Assembly (NCBI GenBank): GCA_003024175.1
Contig: MDYQ01000093.1
Span: 1 to 64,000, forward strand
Length of the DNA stretch: 64,000 nt
Direction: 5' to 3'
Source: Planoprotostelium fungivorum
Lineage: Eukaryota > Evosea > Variosea > Cavosteliida > Cavosteliaceae
Positions 11,461-22,671 of the stretch are shown here, in pieces. A program made the translations under genes and the position numbers. The stretch's first letter is position 1. Every line of letters starts with the position of its first letter. The notes beneath the pieces are model-generated. The model searched no databases, was not told where the DNA came from, and was given only the letters and a program-made list of their open reading frames with translations.

Positions 11461-12544
11461 TGAAACAGCAGATCGTCTTAAGCATCCTCCTCTTTGCGCT
11501 CGTGAGCTCGCACCAGTTCAACCCAGACTTAGTCAACAAGAGAGGCTTCTGCGGCAAGAGAGCCGAAGACTCGTGCGAGCTTTTCGCAGATGTGACAGAA
11601 GGACCGTACTACATCCATTCCATCGTTCGTGACAACATCACGTGAGTGACGACACGACTTCGTCTCCTATCGATCACGACTCACCTTCCAACAGAGAGAC
11701 ACAGACCGGAGTGCCTCTTCGTCTAGAGATCGATGTGACCGACATCACCTCCTGCGATGCACTGACCAACGCGGCCGTCGAGATCTGGCACTGCAGCGCC
11801 CGCGGCATATACTCTGCCTTCAACTCGAACACGAACCCCTCTACTACCAACTCGACCTTCCTCAGAGGCATCTATCCCGTCAATGCCACGGGTGGCGTCA
11901 CCTTCTTCACCATCTTCCCCGGCTGGTACACAGGCCGTGTGACCCACATCCACGTGAAGGTGCACTACAACGGCACAGTCAACTCGACCGGCTACTACAC
12001 TGGAGGCAGCGTGGCCCACGTCGGGCAGCTCTTCTTCACAGATGCCCTTGTAGACGAGATCGCTCAGCTGGCACCATACACTTCGAACACCAACTCGATG
12101 ACTGACATCGATGACGACAACATCTACGAGGCATCGGGAGCTCACGCCATCTTACCGTATCAGCTGGTCGGTACGAACTTGTCCGAAGGCATCGTGGCAA
12201 GGATATCGATCGGTGTCAACACTTCTCTGTCCATCTCTAGCACGGCTGACGGTGGATCGGACTCTTCTCAGGGCGGCGGCAACAGTCTCTCATCTGCTGG
12301 AGGTCCAACTGGAGGTAATGGAGGAAGTCAAGGACCTACGGGAGGCAACGGAGGCACTGTGGGATCGTCTGGGGCGATCGGTGTGACGGCCGTGGATGCG
12401 ACTGTCACAGTGACGTCGAACTCCACCGTGAACGGTACGAACGCAAACAGCAACGCCAGTGGTGATACTTCGAACGCGAGGGACAAGTCTCTGGGCTGGA
12501 CTGCGGCAGTTGTGATCACCATGGCCTTTTACTTGGTTCTGTGA
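11461..12544 (+). CDS. secreted, probably GPI-anchored intradiol ring-cleavage dioxygenase-like protein
   Basis: Two exons joined across a short intron after 11641. A signal peptide (MKQQIVLSILLFALVSSHQF) precedes the intradiol dioxygenase core: DVTEGPYYIHS near residue 45, TNAAVEIWHCSARGIYS, and GWYTGRVTHIHVKVHYNG, which carries the Tyr and His residues that bind Fe(III) in catechol and protocatechuate dioxygenases. The core ends near residue 250; a Ser/Gly/Thr-rich stalk with many N-glycosylation sites and a hydrophobic end (AAVVITMAFYLVL) suggest a GPI anchor or membrane tether. Catechol cleavage outside the cell is inferred. The family is best known in bacteria and fungi, so transfer is possible. 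Confidence 0.88.
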
Positions 12545-12988
12545 AGATAAAGACGTACATAAGATGCATGATGAGAGTCCTTTTCGTATTCATGAACAGT
12601 GAACCAGCCTCGTTCATGCAACTATCTGATGACCGATAGTAACAAGTGATGCATAGGATGATCATCCATTGTTTTCATCACATGTGATAGTGCCTGAAGC
12701 TCACTCTTCACGACCGAAAAACATCGTCTTCACAGAGACAAGTTTAAAATACCTCGAGTCTTGTGTTTTATCATCGTGAAATACAGATTCGTTTCAGGAC
12801 ACAAACACAAATGCTAGAAGGTACCAATTTCCGTTCAATTCTTCAGAGTGTGTGAGGTTGAGAAGCTGTCACTTCAAAGAATATGAGTAGCTCTGTTGGT
12901 TCATTGAATATGACGGAAAAACTATGCCGACTACAACGAACGCACCCAACCAATTCGCCGTATTCAACAAAACAACAACACGAACAAC
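12545..12988. other. intergenic region upstream of the ubiquitin-like gene
   Basis: About 440 bp, AT-richer than its surroundings, without a supported gene. It holds the 3' end of the dioxygenase gene and presumably the promoter of the ubiquitin-like gene. Confidence 0.45.
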
Positions 12989-13299
12989 ATGGTAGCCGTC
13001 ATCATATCAGCCACCGGAGAGACTCTTCAAACGACACAAAGGACGTTATCAGAGATACAGTCTTACATTCAGGAGACGAAAGGCATTCCCGTGCACCATC
13101 AGGTATAGATCGACAGACGTCGCGAAGATAGCTGAACCATTGACAGGTGCTATCATTGCAAAGAGACGGTGTTCCACTGCGAAACGAAGACGTCACGAGT
13201 GAAGGACCATTATACTTGAGCATGTCTCTGAATGGAGGATGTGGAGTAGACTGTGGATGCTGTGGTCTTGACTGCGGTGTCTGCTGTAGCATTATATAA
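12989..13299 (+). CDS. ubiquitin-like protein with Gly-Gly followed by a cysteine-rich tail
   Basis: Two exons (12989-13102 and 13147-13299, 44-nt intron) encode 88 residues. Residues 1-70 align end to end with ubiquitin: an MVAVIISATGETLQ beta hairpin, an IQSYIQETKGIPVHHQ helix and loop (compare IQDKEGIPPDQQ), LSLQRDGVPLRNED, and the final strand LYLSMSLNGG, which ends in Gly-Gly like mature ubiquitin. It continues with CGVDCGCCGLDCGVCCSII, eight cysteines in 19 residues. The tail could be a cleaved cap, a palmitoylation or metal-binding site. No lysine matches K48/K63. Function unknown; it could be a conjugated modifier or a membrane-anchored Ubl of the UBL3 kind. Confidence 0.82.
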
Positions 13300-13481
13300 A
13301 TCATCGCATTACGTACAATCGTTGATGTTATATTCGCTACTAGCTATGGAATTCTATACTTTTGTGCAGATGCATCGTGCTCGCCACACCTGAATGGATG
13401 ATGAATTGCAATTGGATTCTTTCATTTTGTTCGTTGTTCACCGTAAAAAGATCGCGACATCACAACACATCACCCACCAAG

Positions 13482-14219
13482 ATGGGTTCATACTTCTCCT
13501 CTTACAATCACGAGCCCAACACTCCACAACAGGACAGAACCAACTACAAGGTTTGGGACATCAATTATTTAACGATTGTTAACATACAGATCATCAGACC
13601 CTTTTGGGCGATCAATTTCAAGACAACAATGGTGCAAATCATCAAAAAGACGTAGTTCTAAACGCTAGGTTCACTGCAATCTATTTCTCGGCTCATTGGT
13701 GTCCTCCCTGTCGTCAGTTCACGCCCCAGCTCGTCACCGCTTATCAAGGTATCCAGAGCCAGCAATCCAATTCAGATGGAACAAAACCATTCGAAGTGGG
13801 TTTGGATGATGTCATGTTTCATGGAAATTGATCATCGTACGATGGATGATTCACCGTCCAAAGGTCATCTTCTCTTCGAGAGATCGATCGCAAGATGCAT
13901 TCTCTGGATATTTCTCCAGCATGCCGTGGATGGCCATTCCATACTCCGACGAGAACCTCAGAACAGATCTGATGCAGAGGTGTGTTACGTCTTTGTCGTC
14001 TATTTCTCACGTCTTCCAGATTCAGCGTGAGAACGATTCCCACTCTGATCGTGTTGGGACGTGATGGAAGCATTATCACGCGAGATGCTCGTAATCAAGT
14101 GGCGAGCTTAGGACCAAAAGTGATTCGAATTGTCATGTAGTCGTGAGAGTGACCGTGTGCAGGCGTACTCTGTGTGGGAGGAATTGGAGAGCAAGAAGAA
14201 TGCATCGGTCAATGAATAA
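13482..14219 (+). CDS. nucleoredoxin/tryparedoxin-like thioredoxin-fold protein
   Basis: Five exons give about 160 residues. The fold shows NARFTAIYFSAHWCPPCRQF, where WCPPC is the active-site motif typical of nucleoredoxins and tryparedoxins, then VIFSSRDRSQDAFSGYFSSM, PWMAIPYSDENLRTDLMQRF, and the cis-Pro segment SVRTIPTLIVLGRDG. It reduces disulfides using thioredoxin- or trypanothione-like partners. The N-terminus MGSYFSSYN fits an N-myristoylation signal, so membrane attachment is possible. The start at 13482 gives that motif and follows a purine-rich leader. Confidence 0.9.
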
Positions 14220-14323
14220 TGTGCAAGCACACCATCGATTCTATTTATCAAAACTATATACCGTTATTCAAACATGGTTGACGTCTTCGACTTCGAGTCC
14301 GTCCTCTCTCTTTGCATGCATCT

Positions 14324-14937
14324 TCACGATGATGTTGGTGCCCCGCTGAGACCGTAATGTAACTTCCAGAATGACGATGCGGGTGGATAGTCACGAGGGG
14401 CCATTCTCATGAAACGATTCAATCTCTTTCTGTGTACAGAAATATCCCTCTTAATGGTCTCCCAATCTTTGGACAGATCGGCTGCTTGATAATAGCTCTT
14501 CTTATGCTGATCTTCTGGGGGCTTTGTGACGAGCACAATGAGCTGCCCCAACGTTAGAATCACATGATGCATTACGAACATTTCACCTGATCCCAAAGAA
14601 AAAGGAGGATTGTACAAAGGAACCGAAAGACTAAAATCAATGTCTTCACAGATAGAAGAGACTTTGGCATCGGATCTTCTGGTATGTCCACGGGAGGAAG
14701 AGGGGGTGCAAGGAAAAAGTTGTCGTTTGAAGCTTCGGAACTGACAGAAGCACTCGTTGATCTCTGTCTAGGTGATACAGAAGATGAGCGGTATCTCCTC
14801 CTGTTCAAAATGAGTATGGTTGATTCATAATCCCTCACTTTTTCGTGTCGTCGATTCTGAACGGCTGTCTTTCGTTTGCACCGATCAACGACACATCTAG
14901 ATAGTCGACCACCAGTAATGGGTCCATGCTGCTTGTC
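14324..14937 (-). CDS. hypothetical protein, about 175 residues
   Basis: Not recognised. Conceptual splicing gives MDPLLVVDYLDVSLIGANER, a Ser/Arg-rich linker (RRYRSSSVSPRQRSTSASVS), a proline-rich stretch (APPLPPVDIPEDPMP), then NPPFSLGSGEMFVMHHVILT, LIVLVTKPPEDQHKKSYYQA and a basic C-terminus KRLNRFMRMAPRDYPPASSF to GAPTSS. The middle intron (32 nt, GTCTC donor) is the weakest junction. Ser-Arg and Pro-rich composition suggests a regulatory or RNA-linked protein. Its 3' end faces the nucleoredoxin gene 104 bp away. Confidence 0.5.
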
Positions 14938-15360
14938 TGATCTGTTTTGTTTTGCGTTTTGGTTTTTCCTTCCACAAAACACGCGAATTCACCGGATTAA
15001 TCGCCAACCATTTTTCCGCCCCCGGCGGCGGGAAAGGAGGACCACCGGTACACCAGCTGGTGCAAAGAATTCAGTTAGAAGTCGCATTCTCAACAACAGG
15101 AGAGTGAGATGGTGCACGAAGAACGGATCGTACGACAGCATGAAGAGGTGTAGACGATGGTGTGCTTGTGCTGCACAAACGTACTCTTGCTGAGACGATG
15201 CTTGCCTTCCATTGAAGCATCCCATATCTATCTGATGATCGTTGGGGCTCCCACTCCCCGCCATTCATGGGTAATAATAATAGACAGCATACTGGGTCAC
15301 GTGACCATTCAACCTCGCTGTTCCCTCTTTTCGACAACGGCGGAGATCGCATTCAACACG
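14938..15360. other. divergent intergenic region
   Basis: About 420 bp between an orphan gene and the WD40 gene. A GC-rich patch with CCCCCGGCGGCGGG lies near 15020. Open frames here have no sensible composition. Confidence 0.45.
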
Positions 15361-17668
15361 ATGGACAACGGGTCTATCTCCCCCCGAAGTATATCGAATC
15401 GTGTCGATAGATCCCTCAGCTTCTCCGGGATCGAAGCGGGATTAGATGATCTAGAGGAACAAGCGAGGGCCAATCATGCGGCGGCGGCGCAGATACAAAG
15501 TGTTGAATATCAAGTCATTCACGAGAAATTTCTGGGCTTGATCTTGCAGTTCAAGGTGGCTGAATGATCATCGCGGGCATCCTCTTAAGATGAATTCAGG
15601 GATTACTAGATTCGGCAAACGAAGCGCAGAATTATCGGACCCGATCGGTTTTCAACGACGACGATAGGGTGACCTCTCTTTTCTCGATTCGATCTGATGT
15701 GTGATTCAGCAGTCGGTATTTAGTGATGGCTCTTCGGTTATTATGACCAGCCCAAAGAGTAGAAGGTGAACCGTGTTCGAAAATTTTCGTTGTCTGATCT
15801 CTCGATATAGAGGAACCGATGCGGACACCATGATGAGATCTCCATCCAGCAACAGTAGATCGTGGAATATCTCCACACTACGTAGCTCGGTTGTCAAAGA
15901 GATCTTTGGTGGCAGGTGACCCCATTGCATTTCATCATCACCTCACCCCCACAGGAAGAGACTAACAGACGTCACAATGGAAAACGAAGAATCTCTCTCC
16001 TCTTCTTTCTCGGACGCTTCCGGTGACCTTCGAATTGATTTTATTCAGAACATCATCTGATGGACGTCTGCAGCTGGCTACAGAGAGAGCGACGGACCTT
16101 TCGTTCTCATTCGAAGAGGTAGTCCCAGACACAAGGGACCCATATCATGCATGAGCGTCATCGGTGATACCATCTGGGTCGGATGTGGTGATGGAAATGT
16201 TCGCATGTGAGTCATGCGAAGGATGAAGCTTCCATAAATGACCGTCCACAGATGGAGTTTCATCACAAGTCAAGCTCAGAGTGATCTGAAAGCTCACGAT
16301 CAGGGAGTTACGAGCATTCAGGTGACGTGGATTGTGATACGAGTGATCGTATCTGAGACAACTGCAGTTGGTCGGCGAGAAGATTTGGACGGCGTCGATG
16401 GATGGGACGGTCAAAGTATGGTCACAACGTGGTAGTAAGGTGAGTCACAGATCATCATCACTGTGATCACCATCATACCGCACCATCATCATTCTAATCA
16501 CCATCACATCTTCACATCATCATCATCATGATCATCATAATCACCACAGACTCTTCAACTCACCTCATCAGGTTTCACTCGTCAAGCGTATCAACGTCTC
16601 ATCCGAATGCCACTGCATCTCTCTCTGCGAGGTGTCACCCGATCGAATGTGGGGCCCGCTCGTCTCGGGCGACATCAAAGTGTGGAGCTCTCGAAGTGGA
16701 AGTCTGAAAACGCAGGTGCGTGTGTCATCCTTCTACATCGACTGACGCAAACAGTTGAACGTGGGCAGAACTGCCGGCTGTGCTCTCATTTACGGTGATG
16801 AGCTGTGGGTGGGAACAGAGAGGGCCGTGGTCGTGGTCGACACGAAATCGTGCAAAGTGGGTGAATCATGAGATCATTAGACGATGATGATGACGATGAT
16901 GTTGTTGATGATGGATGAGATCGTCTGATCATGTGCAGGAGAAAGACAGACTCGACGGACACACTGATACGATCATGTCTCTCGCTACAGTCACCGCCTT
17001 CGAGATTTGGAGTGGCTCGCTGGATCAGACCATTCGATGTTGGTCAGTTCACACCCACGAATGCAGTCGGGTCATCGCGTGTAACTTTAGCGTCTTCTGT
17101 CTGCAACCCGTCAGACAAGCTGAGTGCGTGTGGGCAGGTGAGACGATTCATCTACTTCAATCCATCGATTTGCATCAGATCACATCATCGCATCATCGTA
17201 TCACTTGACATCACCACACCATATACATCACATCACACTTGATATGATACAACATCACAACACATCATCCGATGGAAGTGTTCCCATCAGCTGATGCGAT
17301 GATAGGTGGAAAAGATGGGAAAATCATCGTGTGGTCCAGCAAGAACGGAGACATCGAGCAAGAGTTTGCTCAACCTCACGCAGATGCCGTTTCCTCCTTC
17401 CTGGTGGATCCTAAGGGGCAGGTATGACGCCATCATTCATCATCATTCGTCATCATTCATCATCGTTCGTCATCCATTCACACGAGCAGATATGGTCGGG
17501 TTCATTTGATCGAAATGTTTGTATTTGGAGGAGGCGTCAGGCCGTGAGGTGAGATCGCATCACCATCATCATTGTGACGCTGACATCGTCTTTAGATCTC
17601 TCGCACCGGTGGCCGTTTCACGCGATTCAAGTTCGGACGTGGTTCAGCAACATCAGTCGAAGAGATAG
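15361..17668 (+). CDS. WD40-repeat protein with N-terminal coiled-coil-like segment
   Basis: About 13 exons. The N-terminal part (MDNGSISPRSISNRVDRSLS, then GLDDLEEQARANHAAAAQIQ) is Ser-rich and likely helical. From about residue 170 a beta-propeller follows: GDTIWVGCGDGNVRIWSF, IWTASMDGTVKVWSQR, VSGDIKVWSSRSGSLKTQ, LWVGTERAVVVVDTKS, IWSGSLDQTIRCWSVHTHEC, VWAGGKDGKIIVWSSKNGDI and IWSGSFDRNVCIWRRR. Six to seven repeats can be counted, enough for one propeller that scaffolds protein complexes. The end QQHQSKR at 17668 is polar. Several introns are CATCAT-rich. No specific ortholog recognised. Confidence 0.85.
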
Positions 17669-17859
17669 AAGAGGAGGAAGATGGAAGAGATGATGATGTT
17701 GGATGATGTACAGAGGACGGAAGGACTGTGGGAACTTTTGTTTGAGATAAAGAGTTTGCATCAATGGTGTGAAATTGCGAGTTTATTGGAAATGGACTCT
17801 GTCGTTTGTAGAGCACTCACCAACTCATCTGACGCATCACATCACATCATACAATCCTG

Positions 17860-20279
17860 ATGGAAGGTGATAGTCTATTTGACGTCAGATCCTCTAAATT
17901 CAACAGTTCGCATCGGTGTATTGACCATCAGCGATCGTGTCAGCCGGGGTCAGGCAGAAGACAAGAGCGGCCCTCTCATACAACAACTCCTCACCGAATA
18001 TTTCGAATCAAAGAACACACCTCTATCCTTCGTGACAGCGCTCGTCCCCGATGAACTCCCACAGATCAAAGAACAACTTCTCAGATGGTGCAATGAAGAC
18101 TCTCTTTCGGTCGTATTGACAACAGGTGACGTTCAGCCCTCTTACGTCTCACATCTTGAATGATATCCACATACTATACATCCATCTCACGTCATTCAGG
18201 CGGCACTGGCTTTGCACCTAGAGATGTGACTCCAGAAGCGACGAAACAAGTGATCCAGAGAGAGACCATGGGTTTGACCATCGCCATGATGAACGAATCT
18301 CTACGATGCACACCCCACGCTGCTCTGTCTCGACTTGTGACGGGCATCTGTAATTCGACTCTGATCGTCAACCTTCCTGGAAGTACAAAGGCAGTGAGAG
18401 AGAACCTGCAGGTACGTCATTCCAAATGATGAGACCTGCGATCGCTGATCGTGAGCAATCAGATCGTGATGCCTCTCTTACCACACTCTGTCGCTCTTAT
18501 TCGAGACAACAACACTTCACATTCGTTCGAGAAGAATCAGCAACCCAATACAAGCTCAGCTTCCACGCATTCACATTCACACGACCATTCACATTCACAC
18601 ACCCATTCACACTCCCACGGCTGTGGTGGCCACCACAATGACATCCCTAATCCGTCCAGGGTCTCTCACTGGCCCATGCTTCCCGTCCCAAAAGCTCTTG
18701 ACATCATCCTCTCTTCTATATCCCCACCTCAACATTCGAACCACACCGTTCCCATCGATCGGGTAGTAGGTGAAATCTCCGTGAAATTTCGCGACCACCT
18801 CATCTGACGGCAACAAGGTCACGTCTTGCGTGAAGACATCACGAGTACGATATCTCTACCACCTTACCCTGCCTCTGTGAAAGATGGATTCGCCGTTATT
18901 TCTTCAGATGGGCCTGGAGAATATCTGGTAGTCGACAGCGTTATGGCTGGTTGTAGTGCGGAAAATCCTCTTCAATCCGGACAAATTGCCCGCATCACGA
19001 CAGGTGCCGCTGTTCCAGCAGGAGCAGATGCAGTAGTCATGGTGGAGAGAACTTCCATCGTACAACTACAACCCGAGACCGTCAAGACCTACGACATCGT
19101 AACACCCGGTCAAGATATCAGACCCATCGGTAGTGACGTGGCTCGGGGACAAGTCGTCCTGAGAGAGGGTGTGTGTGAAATTCGGATGAAATTTCAACTC
19201 GTGGGCAGGGTCGGTTGTGGGTGTGAGTGATGTGGGGTTGCTTAGCACCGTGGGTGTGATGGAGGTACCCGTACATCGTTGGCCAACGGTGGCAGTCTTG
19301 TCGACCGGAGATGAATTGTCCGATCAATCTACAACGGAGCTACCTCAGTGAGATCTCATCCGATCTCATCACCTTCATCATGCGATCACCATGTCATGAT
19401 GATGAGTGATGTGGGACAATAAGACGTATCATGTCCTTGTCACAACGCACGATAGAAAGAGACATCATAAGCTCCATCTTTAAACAGTAGAGATTGTCGA
19501 CTCATCGTCCCCACAGGAATCGTATCTGGGATAGCAATCGACCAATGTTACGATCTGCCATCAGATCGATCCATCCCAGCATCGAAATCGTCGATCAAGG
19601 TATCGCAAAAGACACCAAGGAAGACATCATGACGAAGATGTCTCAGGGTTTGAGCCGCGCTGACGTGCTCATCACCAGCGGGTGAGTTGCGATGAGCCGC
19701 CACGACTGATGGAGCTGCAGTGGAGTATCCATGGGAGAGTTAGACCTCATAGAGCCCGTCATGAAGGAGCTGGGAGCTGATATCCACTTTGGTCGTATTT
19801 TGATGAAGCCCGGTAAACCATTCACCTTTGCTACCTTGCAGGGTGAGAGAATTTTTCATTGTAATGCGATGTTGATCACGTGAACAGTTGAGGGTAAGAA
19901 AAAGTGGATCTTCGCGTTGCCAGGTAACCCCGTGTCAGTCATGGTGACCTTCTACCTGCTCGTCCTACCCTCCCTGCGAAAAATGGCGGGAATCTCGAGT
20001 CCCAATCTGCAACGCATCCGAACGAAGGTGAGAGAATCGAATTCGCATGAAACTGATGCGAGGCAGTTGGGTCAAGATTTCAAGATGGACCCCGACAGGC
20101 CAGAATATCACCGCTGTCGATTGGAGTATGGAGAGGACGTGGAGTGTTTCTCTACCGGCAACCAATCTTCCTGCAGGCTCCTCAGCATGTATAACGCAGA
20201 CGCCCTCGTGCTGATACCACAAGGAGAAGGCGTGCAGAAGAAAGGGAGCAAGTTGGACGCGTTCATCATTCCAAAATAA
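17860..20279 (+). CDS. gephyrin/Cnx1-type molybdenum cofactor synthase (MogA-MoeA fusion)
   Basis: Catalyses the last two steps of molybdenum cofactor synthesis: adenylylation of molybdopterin (MogA/G domain) and molybdate insertion (MoeA/E domain). The start ATG at 17860 splices after seven bases to give [17 protein letters not shown]. The G domain shows [17 protein letters not shown] (molybdopterin/AMP site). A linker contains a run of alternating His ([20 protein letters not shown]). The E domain shows [55 protein letters not shown] and [13 protein letters not shown] and ends at FIIPK. Order G then E matches animal and fungal gephyrin, the reverse of plant Cnx1. The stop is embedded in AATAAA (20275-20280). 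At least nine introns. Confidence 0.94.
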
Positions 20280-21196
20280 ATCTGCTCTAGTTGTCTGAAA
20301 AACCTGTGAGAGTGAAACGAAGCGAGGTTTGATGTTTGTGAGATACGATCTGATTTCAATTTCCTCCGCAATCGTTAGCGGTCGTGTTCTATTTATATCC
20401 GGAGATATTTGTGTTGTAGTGCAGCTCATTGATATTGAGTGATTTGTTTCATCATTTCGTCTTTTGTATTGTTTAAACGGTGGACGATACTCAGCTCAGT
20501 GCTATGCTGATCTCATCCTTGCAAGAGGCACCTTCGCAAGCTCCAGTGTATGCCCTCCTGCCCGATAGAAAAATACACTTAGTCGGTACTCTGGGCGTTG
20601 CCAGAGATATCAGCGACTAACTGATATAGAACAGATACTACACTTGATCTAAGCTTATAAAGCCGAGAAGATGTTCTGGTCATCGGTACAGCTGCTAGCA
20701 CACATGAGCACAGTCAACGATTGGATTGTGGGTAGCCCTTATAGAAAATTTCGGAGTTGTTCCACAACAAACAGTTCACAGAGCTGAGACGTATTCAAAC
20801 TCTAATGTGATAATCCGAGGGTAGAGCATCCTCTGTATGGTCACGAGAGAGACTATCGCCACACATCACACCCCACCTATGAGAACATCAATGGAATTGA
20901 TTTCGCGCGTACGAAATTTGAAAAGATCGCAACGATCGCGAGCCAATCATCACATCTCTTCCATCGAGATCTCGTGCATCATAAACCCCTTCGAATCCTC
21001 TCCATTATCCCTGACGCCCATCTCATCTTCAGATCGTCTATTCCATATGTCTCAACTTGACGAACCAGCCTCAACCCAATCACCATCACGTTCACGTCCA
21101 ATCATCCAACATCATCACATCATCTTAGACGAACTCTTCCCTTTTATTCTGATTGCTGCAGTTCCGTGGACATCTTTAACGAGAAATAGAATCGAT
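20280..21196. other. convergent intergenic region holding dispersed repeat copy 1
   Basis: Between the gephyrin and RPS6 3' ends. The left part is 3' flank, the centre (about 20450-20770) is a repeat copy annotated separately. A long open frame on the plus strand from 20837 runs antisense into RPS6 and is not supported as a gene. Confidence 0.5.
20450..20770 (+). repeat. dispersed gene-fragment repeat, copy 1
   Basis: Nearly identical to 51960-52370 and 63455-63870 on the other strand. It contains a terminal-exon-like frame (TQLSAMLISSLQEAPSQAPV to RKIHLVGTLGVARDISD, stop at 20618-20620) plus about 130 bp of shared 3' flank that includes AAGCTTATAAAGCCGAGAAG and ends near GATTGTGGG. The splice acceptor TGTTGTAG seen in the other copies is altered here (GTATTGTTT), so this copy is probably a non-functional fragment. 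Confidence 0.8.
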
Positions 21197-22272
21197 TTAC
21201 TTCTTCGCAACGGCGGCCTTCTCAGCCTTCTTCTGCTGAGAAAGTCTCTGAGAGGAACGACGGGCCTCCTTGGCAGTCTGGGCCTCGAGCTTGCGCTTGG
21301 CAACCAGTTGGGCGTACTCGGCAGCGAGAGACTTTGTCTTCTCTCTTCTGGCGACCTTGTCTCTCTTCTCCTTGTTGCGGCGACGGAGAACCTCGGAGGT
21401 CACGAGACGCTGGATCTTGGGTGCCTTGGTTCTGGGCTTCTTTCCCTCCTTGGCGGGCAGCTCTCTGCGGACAACGTACTTGCGGACGTCGTCTTCCTTG
21501 GTCAGGTTCTAAAGAGGGTGAGTGAGGGAGGTGGAGGAGGGAAACTCACAAAGAGCTTGCGGATCTTGGAAGCTCTCTTGGGGCCGAGGCGTCTGGGGAC
21601 GTAGGTGTCGGTCAGACCGGGCAGCTCGTTGTCTCCCTTCTTGACGATGACAAGGTGGATGACAGAGAGATCGGATCCGACGATGCATCCGCGGACGGAC
21701 TTTCTCTTTCTCTCTCCATCACGTCTCTGACGGTAGCAAGTGGCTCCTGAGGAAAAATAAATCGGTTGGAATGATGTTTTCGAGAGGGGGTGAAGAGATG
21801 AGAAGGGATCGGGATGTGATTTGACAATCGATAAAGAGATAGGAATGAAGAAAACACACCCTCGCGGAGGAGGAGGCGGACACGGGTGTTGGTGAGAACT
21901 CCCTGCTTCATGGGGAAACCCTGCTTGTCGTTTCCACCGGCGATCTTGAAGACGTAGCCCTTGTATTCCTCTCCAAGAGAGTCTCCCTCGACTTCTTGGG
22001 CCATGCGCTTCTCGTAGAAGGGACGGCTGATGATCGACATCAGGACCCCATCGATTCAATCACTCCATATAATCATCTCTATCTTCACAACGATCGAACA
22101 CTCTATTCCAATGACTCACATTTTCTTCTCGTCATCGATTTCAAGAGCCTTCTGAGCCCCAGTAGGTGGGTATGAGATGTTCAACTGATGGACATGATCA
22201 GTTTACACGAATCACAAACATCGATGGATGGAGGTCTGTGAGGATGTTATAGAGGTAGATCACCTTCACCAT
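21197..22272 (-). CDS. RPS6: 40S ribosomal protein S6
   Basis: The first exon holds MVK, spliced to [20 protein letters not shown], then [30 protein letters not shown]-type segment [63 protein letters not shown] and a basic tail with [14 protein letters not shown] ending EKAAVAKK. Length about 245 residues, normal. The C-terminus [12 protein letters not shown] keeps an RRSS site like the S6K phosphorylation cluster of animal S6. Five exons. Confidence 0.96.
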
Positions 22273-22671
22273 GTTTGGATGGATGCAGCAATCAGTTCGT
22301 CCTTCAAACGTGAAAGAAGACACAGCCACCCGGTTTTTTCCCTCCCACCCCCTAGATATGATATCATTTTTCTTGTCATATTTTCAACATCACGGGGACA
22401 ATGCGATCGCATTGTGGAGAGAGGGGAACGTAGAATCGTATTGAGTGAGGAAGGTGTAGAGAGAGTTCGAGAGGAGAACAGAGTAAGATGGAGGTTACAT
22501 CATAAGGTGAGATGATTACCCAACAATTGAGCTTACTGAGTCTATCTAACACCAAATTGATTATTCACTATATGGATCTGTTTGACAGTGAGATCCTTCC
22601 ACATCACATGGTGTCTGAAAAAATCCGTTCATTCCATACAATCGTTTCAGAGCAATCACTTTATACAACAA
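22273..22671. other. intergenic region upstream of RPS6
   Basis: About 400 bp between the RPS6 start and the 3' end of the radical-SAM gene, both on the minus strand. Contains the RPS6 promoter; no TATA box, motif or gene recognised. Confidence 0.45.

Noticed and set aside
20837-21604. 255-codon plus-strand open frame.
   Set aside because: Its second half is antisense to the RPS6 exons and its Leu/Gly-rich composition is the mirror of a Lys/Glu/Ala-rich gene. No domain.
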